The notes beneath the pieces were generated by a model that worked only from the letters and a program-made list of their open reading frames with translations, did not search any database and was not told the origin of the DNA. A stretch of DNA of 64,000 nucleotides. It comes from Denticeps clupeoides. Taxonomy: Eukaryota > Chordata > Actinopteri > Clupeiformes > Denticipitidae. Each line of letters starts with the position of its first letter. The first letter of the stretch is position 1. This document shows, piece after piece, positions 49,201-64,000 of the stretch. The stretch covers positions 22,518,061-22,582,060 of the forward strand of contig NC_041711.1 in assembly GCF_900700375.1 (NCBI RefSeq), written 5' to 3'. Both the position numbers and the translations under genes were made by a program.

Positions 49201-49495
49201 CTCACTGGACGAAAGAAAAAACAGATCAAGCAAGGAGGCGTAAAGAAAACTAGCTTCAAGGTGAGGTTTGATGTTCTATAATTCTAGCTTTCTTAAGCAC
49301 TAATGAAAGTTAAATTTTTTAAATGTTCTAGTGCATTGGTGCCGTTTGATTATGGTCTTGGTTCTGACTTCATGACAACATCATATTTAATCCATTTTCC
49401 TCTTCCAGACAAAGGACAGAGGCAGGAACCCCCTCAAAAGTTTCCAATATAAAGCGAAAAAACCTGGGAAATCCATGGAAGGAGGCAAAGCATAG
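45456..49495 (+). CDS. ddx56: ATP-dependent RNA helicase DDX56
   Basis: Nucleolar DEAD-box helicase of large-subunit ribosome assembly (yeast Dbp9 homologue). Exons: 45456-45512, 46248-46409, 46499-46653, 46727-46897, 47302-47392, 47520-47761, 47830-47982, 48096-48209, 48282-48376, 48464-48537, 48832-48921, 48994-49099, 49169-49260 and 49409-49495, giving 562 residues (human 547). Motifs: Q motif GWAEPTLIQ, Walker A ARTGSGKT (50-57), PTKEL, DEAD at 163-166 ([13 protein letters not shown]), SAT at 194-196 and the HRVGRTARA motif VI spanning an intron. The helicase C core has a Lys/Gly-rich insertion ([14 protein letters not shown]). The C-terminus is basic ([10 protein letters not shown]). The acceptor before exon 2 is preceded by a pure TG repeat rather than a pyrimidine tract. 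Its 3' end is convergent with ykt6. Confidence 0.97.
45641..45795 (-). repeat. SINE-B copy, shortened
   Basis: First of two adjacent reverse-strand copies in ddx56 intron 1. The tail is shortened (CGCCGACTTACAATCAG). It ends CCCACTAGGCTACTAC and runs directly into the next copy. Confidence 0.85.
45796..45986 (-). repeat. SINE-B copy, full length
   Basis: Second copy of the tandem pair, from ATTTACATTTACAGCATAGA to GGCTACTACCACCC. B box reads as GGGTTTGAACCTGGG. The two copies abut without a spacer. Confidence 0.85.
46084..46185 (-). repeat. SINE-A copy with large internal deletion
   Basis: ACACAACGAAATGTGTCCTC joined to AGCCTTCTGATTACG and CGCTTCCTTAACCGCTAGGC. The GC-rich core and B box are missing. 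It lies 60 bp before the acceptor of ddx56 exon 2. Confidence 0.75.
46210..46239 (+). repeat. (TG)n microsatellite at the ddx56 exon 2 acceptor
   Basis: About 15 TG units ending 8 bp before the AG (46,246-46,247) that starts exon 2. The bases between are TAAATC, so the repeat takes the place of the polypyrimidine tract. Confidence 0.95.
46967..47157 (+). repeat. SINE-B copy, best-preserved plus-strand copy
   Basis: Plus-strand SINE: A-box region GTAGCCTAGTGGGTAACACA, B box GGTTCGACTCC (47,019-47,029), body CCTGAGCAAGACACTTAACC, tail GTAAGTCGCTCTGGATAAGG and an end of TGTAAATGTAAAT. It lies in a ddx56 intron. Confidence 0.9.
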
Positions 49496-49577
49496 ATCAT
49501 AATGATGTGACTGAACTGGATCAGGGATGTGATTTATAAGGAGGTTGTTAATTTACACCGGCTGCCTGCTTTTACAC

Positions 49578-49798
49578 ATTAAATGGAAAGTTGAATGGAA
49601 TGAGTTCAGGAGTTGATTTTGTATGATTTTTAATGTTTAGAAAGTTATATAATGAAGACTTCATGTCAAACAATTTACAGCTTGACTTGGATTAGTACAC
49701 TGATTAAATTTAGCCACTAAGTTAGTATACATTGTCAATTTTAAAGTGTCCACAAACGCCAAATACATCAGCAGTTGTAAAACCGTATAATGAATAAA
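49578..49798 (+). terminator. ddx56: ddx56 polyadenylation signals (candidates)
   Basis: ATTAAA at 49,578-49,583, 83 bp past the stop codon, and AATAAA at 49,793-49,798. Either could serve. The nearer one would give a very short 3' UTR. Confidence 0.5.
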
Positions 49799-49799
49799 A

Positions 49800-51576
49800 T
49801 AAGTTACATACAATATTTTGTTATTTATGCTGCATGTTTCTTCCCACTGGACAGACAGCACATTTCTGACAATACAACTGCATAAGCGACACGCCATGAT
49901 GGCAGGTGTGTGTAACATAAGGACTGACCAGGTTGGCCCTCATCTGAGCTGCCAGATGACGAGCGCTCAGTCTTCAGTATACAGAGAATTATGGGATGTA
50001 AAAGGTCAGACATGAGCAATGCTGCAGTCGGCCTGCGACAATTTGGCAATTATTTAAACTAAAAGGCACCAATAAAAGTCCAAAAAATGTGCCAAAAATG
50101 ATTTTTCCTCCATGTTTTAAACCCTTACTGAACTCAATACAAACTCACACTGACATCCAGGATGATCAGGCTCTGGGTACAATGCCACATTTCCACCATG
50201 ATTAATACAGAAACACTTTCAATCACAGGTAACCTCTGAGCCAGATTTAAACCCCACATCACAAGATTATTTTCTGGAGTGAACAGGCTTACTGCAGAAA
50301 CCTGCTAAACCAAAGTCAAAAGACAACAGCCTGCATTTTGGGGATCAGTTGAAATCAGGTGATTTGCCCCAAACAACCACCAAAATGAAGTTCAGGGCTA
50401 AAGGCAGGAAAACTAATGGGAATTTTCATTTTTTAAATTCTTGTTCCGATTCAAGTAGAATAAACAGACAGAGGAGGTCTTGCCTTTTGGAGGATATTTG
50501 TCAATGGTCTCAAAATTTCAGGCTTTTGACGTCACAATAAAGTGATAACATAAAGGTCTAAAGTACAGAGGACACTTTACACAGTAGAAAATAAATGTAC
50601 ATCGTCCCCAGGTCACTGACAAACCGAGGGAAATGGAACTGATTTCACAGAATGACCACACAACAGTAAGGCTTAATGTTTATTCTTTTTATCTTCGTCA
50701 AGCAAAGCTCTCCACGATTAGGTAGTTTAAAATAGAAACACACTAGCTTTAAATTCAATGATGCAAAAGGTGAAACACGTTCACTCCACCCTGCAACCCT
50801 GAAGGTCACCCCAGGAATGATTCGCTAAGAACTAAGATGTTTGAAAACTGCATCATTTCAATATGCACCTCATAGACTTTTTGAAAAATCATGGTTACAA
50901 CAGCAACATTTAAGAACATAGTTTATTAGAAATTCTAATTCAGACCCCCCTCCCGTTCGGTTTTTATAAATTTGGTCATTAGTCTGAGAGAACACACACC
51001 CATCCGCAGCTTCACTCTAGTAATCACAGGCATGACTGTGACCATGAGTTCCTCACACAGACAACAAACAGCTCAATCACACAGCATCAAAAGAAATCCA
51101 CGCTTATGTTCTACAAAATGCACTTGCAACGAAAAAGCTTTGACTGATCAGAATGGCGACGTGAAACTACTTACAGTTGGTAAGGCTGTAGACATGTCTT
51201 TTGGGGTTGATGGGGAGTCAGGTAAACGTTCAGCCATCTAAAATTAAGGCACAGCGGGGCAGTTCTGACCCCCTCTTTTCGCCACTCATACGCATTTGTG
51301 CAGCTTAGGTCAAACCCTGAGGTGACTGCCTACTGTAGTCATGCTGTCCCATACAGTTAAGTTGTGTGTGGTGCAAACTGGGAAATCAGTCCCTCCGTCC
51401 CATTAAGAACTGTTTCGGAAATTCACCCCAATCAATCCCACCCCTCTGGTACAGAGTTGTTGAAACCCTGGCCAGAGAAAGGGAGACAAATAAAGAAGAA
51501 AAACTGAGATAGACAGAAAGAGAGAATGGCCCAGATGAGGAGGGTCAAGCTCATCAAGTAATCCAGCAAGATCAGG
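49800..51576. other. ddx56-ykt6 convergent intergenic and ykt6 3' UTR
   Basis: No coding frame with family resemblance and no recognised repeat. On the minus strand, possible ykt6 polyadenylation signals (AATAAA) lie at 50,921-50,926 and 50,679-50,684. The ykt6 3' UTR is therefore probably 0.65-0.9 kb. Confidence 0.5.
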
Positions 51577-53228
51577 TCACATCACTTCACAGCACGAGTT
51601 CTGTTTCCGTGCCTGAAGAAGAAGGCCAAAAGAGACACGTTATGTTAAATGTTAATACTAATCATAGTTATCCGATATCTGTTGCAATAAGTCCTCTCAG
51701 CCAGCCCCACTCACCGTTTTGTAAAAAGCTTTAGACTGGTTCCCAAGATGCTCAGACTTCTGCACTAAATCATCCAGTTTCTCTCCTCTCTCCAAAAGTG
51801 ACTCCATTGTGTTGTGCTATAAAAGAATAATCCCCCCCATAAACTAAATTTAAAACATATATTCTATTACATTACACTTCCTTGTGCACAGTAGTGCCTC
51901 ACCAAGATTATTTTGGTCTCATCCAGCTCTGCTTGCACTTTCGTCATAGCATCAGCTTCACGAGGATTCTGTAGAAAATAAATATATGCATTAATTTACG
52001 TGTATGTGTGTGTATTCAGTCATAGGCCTGTTGTCACCGATCATATCCAGTAAATACAGCATGTCTATTCCTCACTTCAACAATCAAGCACAGAAACGAC
52101 GTGCACCTCATCCGTCATAAAGTGCTATATACCTGATATTTGGCGAGGTAGGCATCCAGGCCAGTGAAGTGAATAGTGGGCGGGGAGCCTGAGGGCCAGT
52201 CGATGCAGTCCACCTGCTTCGAAAAGTCATCCAACACCTACAGCAAAACACCAGTCGGCATTTCACCATCAGTTCAATGTATGAAGCTTCACATATGTAG
52301 ATTTCACTTACATAGATGTATAGAGCCCTTAAAACATTTTGTGGTCAGTTTCCTGTTCATTGATTAAGCCTAGTCCTGTTTTCGACAGGAGAACATTGAC
52401 TGATGTCCTCTTATAATCTAGGACTGTGCTTAATCTCTTCTGTACCACCTTACCTTGTCAAGCAAAGTGAAGCACACTCTAGACGGGTATTCAGCATCAG
52501 CAATCACAACTGCACTGAGAGAATCGTTCCGCACATATACATGACAGAGGTACTCTGTGTGGACAAGGACAGAGGACCAGAAGTGCAATTAAAACTAGAA
52601 CTATGTAAAACTAGATACTGGTTCCAAACATTTAAAAAAAAAAAAAAACATTATTATTTTTTTTTTTCCTCTAAACACTGGGAAAAGACACAGAAAGTAG
52701 TGATTTCAGGTCCAGCATCTTTTTTACTAACATTAAAGATGCATTTAAGCTGTGCAAGGGTCATAACAGAGACTACAATTCATTAAAGACAAATGCAAAT
52801 CTTTGCAAATAACTAAAGTCACGTGCCCAAAGACAATGTATAGAATAGGCTCATAACATTTTCAGCCTTAGTTGCTCACACACACAGAAATGTAGCCAAT
52901 ACGCAGCATCAATAAAACACAGAAGCCTCCAAACTCCATGCATGTCAATAAGCGGAACCAACCTTGCTCTTTTACAGAAGCTCGACTGCCTTGAGAGGAG
53001 CGCTCTACTATCAGCGCGCTGGTGAAGGTCATAAACTCTTGAACACTAGAAAATACGCAGCAGAATATTTACCCACGTTACAGCACAATCGGTATTGACT
53101 GTAAACACGTGCACTTGGCCTTACCTGGACTTCTGGAAGAAGCTGAAGGATGAAAGGTCATAAGCGGCTTTCAGCAGGTTGGCCTTGGTCGCTCCCTTAT
53201 GCAAGACACTTAAACTGTAGAGTTTCAT
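51577..53228 (-). CDS. ykt6: synaptobrevin homologue YKT6 (R-SNARE)
   Basis: Lipid-anchored longin R-SNARE that acts in ER-Golgi, endosomal and autophagosomal fusion. Exons: 53125-53228, 52963-53045, 52454-52554, 52133-52237, 51903-51968, 51715-51816 and 51577-51612, giving 198 residues, exactly the human length. The N-terminal longin domain begins MKLYSLSVLHKGATKANLLK. The SNARE motif covers about 138-192 with the zero-layer arginine at R163 (MESLLERGEKLDDL). The C-terminus NSCCEVM keeps both cysteines, one palmitoylated and one farnesylated in the CCAIM tail of mammals. Intron phases are consistent throughout. Very close conservation makes the call certain. Confidence 0.98.
52346..52440. 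repeat. second, diverged copy of the palindromic element
   Basis: Has CAGTTTCCTGTTCATTGATT and AAGCCTAGTCCTG on the left and TAATCTAGGACTGTGCTTAA on the right, in the same order as 4,292-4,388. The arms are more diverged. It ends 14 bp before ykt6 exon 52454-52554, on the donor side. Confidence 0.65.
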
Positions 53229-53699
53229 GGCGAAACCTGCAACAATCTACTGGTTATCATGATGCCTCATCAGAAAATACAACTATGTCAAGCACGGACC
53301 AAGGAATTGAATTTGGGTATCAATCCGTACTCAAATGTATACTGAAGCTGAAACTTACTTAAACACGGGACTATCATAATTATCACATTAAAATAAATAT
53401 ATAATATATTTGATATATGGTTTTTTTTACACATTATCATACACGTTGAACATAAACTCGAACTTAAATTCTAATTCCACTGAAACGTTTTGCCCCAGTG
53501 TTCTGTTTAAATTCACCACTGACTGCTAGGCGATCTTCTAGGTGATGTTTAACCAAAAAAAAAAAAAAAAAAAAAAACCTCCAGATGTACATGCCAGCAC
53601 ACAGACCCACGGGCGCCAAATTATCGACAACAAGACGTGTCATTATAATCAGGCCGGCAAAGTGAACGTGGGGCTGGTGGAAATGTAATGCAATCCTAG

Positions 53700-53960
53700 T
53701 GGACGTGTCACATCCCTAAAGCCCCGATCAGCCTGGTCAGCCTCGGCCAGCGGGCTCTCGGCCCCGAGATCGTGCGGTGCTCGCTACGGTAAAACCGTCG
53801 GAATGCGAGTTACCCACCGTTGTCTGTGGCCGCGGAGAATGGCAGCGGATTTAACTCTATTTCGGATCGAAAGAAGAAGCGGCGGCGGCGGCGGAGAGAG
53901 GGCGGGCGAGTTAGCTTAGCCGACGCGGCCCTTTACGCCACAAGTTGTCCGGACCTTTAA
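53700..53960 (-). promoter_or_regulatory. ykt6: probable ykt6 CpG-island promoter
   Basis: GC-rich block 470-730 bp upstream of the ykt6 start codon. It includes a short CGG repeat (about 53,880-53,895) and GC boxes (GGGCGGGCG near 53,901). No plus-strand gene starts here. The transcription start is inferred to lie in or near this block. Confidence 0.5.
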
Positions 53961-54219
53961 AACGAGGCGGGGCCGGACATATGTGCTAATACTGTTCAAT
54001 TTTTGCCTGTGACCTTTTAAAACTGATAAAACCAGAGGCACCAAAAATTCAGGAAAGTCGTCTCATATCCATTGGCTCACTAACTCAGACGTACGTAACA
54101 CCAATGGCTCCGAGCTACTTCCGACGAAATCTTTCAAAATAAAAGTCACGGAACGAACACACGCATCAAATGGCTATATCAAAATAAAAGACAGCTGACA
54201 CGGATTTTTTCCCCCAAAT

Positions 54220-54404
54220 AAGTGAAAGTGATTAATTGTCACATGTGACACAGCACAGCACCCAGTGTATACAGTGAAATTTAACCCTCTGCATTTAACC
54301 CATGAGGGAGCAGTGGGCACCCGGGGAGCAGTGTGTGGGGACAGTGCTTTTACTCACTGGCACCTTAGCAGTTTGGGGATCGAACCGGCAACCTTCTAAT
54401 TACA
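54220..54404 (-). repeat. SINE-A copy
   Basis: Reverse-strand copy with AGTGAAAGTGATTAATTGTC, CCGGGGAGCAGTGTGTGGGG and GGGGATCGAACCGGCAACCT. The end of the tRNA-like head is missing. It lies between ykt6 and aebp1. Confidence 0.8.
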
Positions 54405-54465
54405 CATTCACTTACTCACCTCAGCCCAATAAATCGAAAATGAGGCAACATGTTTTAAGCATAAT

Positions 54466-54471
54466 TTTATT
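54466..54471 (-). terminator. aebp1: aebp1 polyadenylation signal
   Basis: AATAAA on the minus strand about 295 bp beyond the aebp1 stop codon. Confidence 0.6.
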
Positions 54472-54764
54472 TAAAAATATGCGTGAAACAAAAGTCACAC
54501 CAAAGACATGAATTTTATGCTATACATCTCCATGACTTCTAAATGCAGGTACCAGAAGTCATACATGTAATATCAGTTGTGGTGATATAAATGTATATTT
54601 TTTGCAAGACACTCATTCTCTCTCGCCAGGTCACTTCATGCCTTTACTGAATCCTCTGTTCAACAGAGAGAATGCTTTCAGAAAAATTGTATGAGTGATT
54701 CAATATAATTGAATGTTGATTGACTAGACACAGCATCTCATCACAAGCCGGGTGGCATGTGAAT

Positions 54765-62070
<7,306 letters not shown>

Positions 62071-62480
62071 CTTGATGGCTGATGCTCCTCACAGCCCAGA
62101 GAGATTGGAGATAAAAAGCCAAGCAGGCAACTTTTGCTCTCTCCTCTCACCAGACGTCCAGTGGTGGAATGTAAAGTGGAATCCGCATGAAGTCTCGCTT
62201 CTGGTACTTGAGAGTTTGTTGAATGGAAGAATGGAAGGAGAGCAGCTCTGGTGAAAGTTACCCTTTTATTGTACACTTCAGCCCTCTTTCACTCCCCCTC
62301 ATTTCCTTGAGTAACTCTTCTTTGGTAGAATCCCAGTGACCCCCCCCCCCTCCCATCAGTAAGAAAAGGAAATCTTCCAAACGTCACATTCCAGGGGTGG
62401 GGTTACAGGGGAGATGGGGGCGGGAGTGAGAGAGGGAGAAGGAAAGGGGGGGAGGTTCCCAGAGGTAGAGAGAACATGTG
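62071..62480 (-). promoter_or_regulatory. aebp1: probable aebp1 promoter
   Basis: On the minus strand a TATA-like ACAATAAAAGGGTAAC lies near 62,258-62,274, about 190 bp upstream of the ATG. Further upstream are a C run (62,341-62,351) and a purine/G-rich plus-strand block (62,395-62,470, with GGGGGCGGGAG and GGGGGGGAGG). The block reads as CT-rich, Sp1-type sequence on the gene strand. Confidence 0.5.
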
Positions 62481-63260
62481 TTTAAAGTCAAGAAGGCCCT
62501 TTACTCTTCACCGACTATGATATAAAAACAGCAACAGTCTATTCTATTTTGAAACTTCTCAGAAAAGGAATCTGAAGAAGATCCTCTCAGTAAAATCTTT
62601 GTGGCACACAGGACACTAGAAGACGCGACACAGACCTCAAAACGTCTTTTGTCTGGAAAAAGAAACGAGCTGCCCAAATTTCCACCCACTCATCTGTGGT
62701 GGAGTGAGACAAGCTTTTTCCACTATACGCTGGCACACTCCCACTCTTTAATACATAATTGGCGAGGGAACTCTCCAACCTTCCTTTTTGTTTTAAATGT
62801 GTTTACATATTTATTGCATGCTTGTGCGCATATTTAAAAAAAAAGGTCCGAGCGAGGAATCAAACTAATAACCTTGCTTACTGTTGCATCAAAGTGAAGC
62901 CCATGATGTTTTCCAGTCATGAATTTTATATTGATGTATACTTCTTGTTGATCAAAAGAAAAATGATGCAAATAATTATAATTTAAATCTGAGATTCCTT
63001 AACTGTGCCTCATTTCCAACATGCAAAAATATGAACACCACACAAGGGTTTGTGTCAATATACAAAGTAGAATGTAAAAAAAGTCAGAACACAGATTTCT
63101 CATTACATTCACACCACTGAGTTTAGAAGAATTCATTTCTATTATAATAACTGCGCGATTACTTGCACAAAACAAACCCATATTTAACCACATTTACCTA
63201 TTTTTCCTATCAACCTTTACAGGTTTAAAGACAGAAATGAAATGCATCTGTGTGTTTTTG
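62480..63260. other. intergenic stretch upstream of aebp1
   Basis: AT-rich with short open frames on both strands. None resembles a known family, and no repeat is recognised. Confidence 0.5.
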
Positions 63261-63272
63261 GATATTTTACAC

Positions 63273-63599
63273 CTAAAGTATTCTGTGACGCAGTCAGCGT
63301 GGGTTTTGGAGATTTTCTCGTTGTTGGGGTATGCAGACCCTTCAGTTTTCATAATGAGCTCATAAGTATCTAAGGCAGCATGACATCAACACATATTCAT
63401 TTTTTAATCTGTAGTATTAAATCACAGGGAAAACAGTCTGACTTATCTGGAGCTTTTAATTGTTTGAGGATCACTTGACTGACGTCTGAAGATAACTCAA
63501 GCCATGTGTGAGACTGTGGACAGATGCTCTCCTGCTGCTCTCTCAGCTCCATCTGCGAAACTCTGATATCCGGCCTGTCTGCACCGTATATCCCATTTT
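63273..63599 (-). pseudogene. unidentified two-block coding-like sequence
   Basis: On the minus strand a block at 63,447-63,599 follows a good acceptor (GAATTTCAG). It is open for 50 codons and includes DRPDIRVSQMELREQQESIC. A second block at 63,273-63,369 follows another acceptor (CTGCCTTAG). It is open for 31 codons and includes TYELIMKTEGSAYPNNEKIS. The phases join exactly (one base, then two) over a 77-bp gap, as for a small fish intron. The first block, however, ends with ATAAGT where GTAAGT is expected. I do not recognise the family. It could be a decayed gene copy, a gene with a non-canonical intron, or the tail of a gene whose other exons lie beyond the window. Confidence 0.35.
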
Positions 63600-63660
63600 C
63601 TGAAATTCTAGCCTGTGGGCCACACTGAACGATGATTCAAGTGTTTACCGAAAACAGCAT

Positions 63661-63666
63661 TTTATT
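63661..63666 (-). terminator. polyadenylation signal of the right-edge gene
   Basis: AATAAA on the minus strand 250 bp past the stop at 63,916-63,918. The intervening sequence is AU-rich and contains UAUUUAUUU-type motifs near 63,810, which resemble AU-rich instability elements. Confidence 0.6.
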
Positions 63667-63915
63667 GTGCAATACGTACATACATCATATGATTAAAATA
63701 TCACACTCTTGTCATACAAAAACTCCAAACAGTTAACACATACCCTCATATCTCAACGTGGAAAGAAGTACGCCTGTCCACAGGCTGCGTACAACATAAA
63801 TGAAGTCAAATAAATATTCCAAAAAACGCAAATATATAAACATTTATATTAACATCTGGCTTGCCGTACAAAATACGTCCATCTAAAGAGTCCCGAGTGG
63901 GGAAGTTCGCGGGGT

Positions 63916-64000
63916 TCAGCAGGCGTGGTGACAGTAGGCGCGCCTCGGGAACGCGGCCTGCGGGAAAGGTCCGCACTGGTGCCGGTGCATCCCGCCGAAC
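63916..64000 (-). CDS. C-terminus of an unidentified gene, truncated by the window edge
   Basis: A GC-rich minus-strand frame open from the window edge for 27 codons, ending in RRAYCHHAC and a TGA. It is followed by an AU-rich 3' UTR and a polyadenylation signal. The sequence is rich in Cys, His, Pro and Arg. I do not recognise the protein. The coding call rests on base composition, the open frame and the UTR behind it. Confidence 0.45.
   Translation of the reverse strand, partial: FGGMHRHQCGPFPQAAFPRRAYCHHAC

Noticed and set aside
62587-62778. Minus-strand open frame of 63 codons with an internal acceptor-like TTTTTCCAG
   Set aside because: No homology is recognised and no phase-compatible exon was found next to it. 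Two overlapping frames are equally open.

Overview
This window is nuclear DNA from a ray-finned (teleost) fish. It holds multi-exon vertebrate genes with short GT-AG introns, CA/TG/CT microsatellites, two families of tRNA-headed SINEs, L2-type LINE remnants, Tc1-like transposons and a hAT-like element. I cannot name the species from sequence alone. The SINE repertoire would suit a basal teleost such as a clupeiform, but that is a guess.

Layout, left to right. (1) zfyve16 (endofin, minus strand, ~575-10,655) runs off the left edge, with its promoter near 11-11.8 kb. (2) marveld2 (tricellulin, plus, 16,353-19,241) lies head to head with zfyve16. It is followed in tandem by ocln (occludin, plus, 21,675-26,417). 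(3) erap1 (ER aminopeptidase, minus, 27,375-33,963) has an interferon-type (IRF/ISRE) element just upstream. (4) ccar2 (minus, 37,193-~44,937) shares a divergent promoter region with ddx56 (DEAD-box helicase, plus, 45,456-49,495). (5) ykt6 (R-SNARE, minus, 51,577-53,228) is convergent with ddx56. (6) aebp1/ACLP (minus, 54,765-62,070) follows. (7) The right edge holds a GC-rich minus-strand C-terminus with its own AU-rich 3' UTR, and an unidentified coding-like pair of blocks at 63,273-63,599.

The zfyve16-marveld2-ocln-erap1 group corresponds to genes on human 5q, ddx56-ykt6-aebp1 to human 7p13, and ccar2 to human 8p21. The window therefore spans joins between formerly separate syntenic blocks. 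The genes do not form a single pathway. marveld2 and ocln are paralogous tight-junction proteins and could share regulation, since both promoter regions carry a TGACGTCA palindrome. zfyve16 and ykt6 are endomembrane trafficking proteins, erap1 trims peptides for MHC class I, ddx56 is a nucleolar ribosome-biogenesis helicase, ccar2 is a nuclear regulator and aebp1 is an extracellular-matrix protein.

Exon boundaries were set by hand from splice consensus, reading-phase closure and remembered family sequences. Phase closes across every reconstructed CDS. I found no CRISPR array, rRNA, functional tRNA gene, retrovirus-like element or clearly new multi-gene system. The most interesting points are the erap1 IRF element, unusual splice sites (a GC-AG intron in aebp1, a TG-repeat acceptor in ddx56, a weak donor with a stop just behind it in marveld2), the SINE/L2 shared tail, a 97-bp palindromic element and the unexplained right-edge coding blocks.
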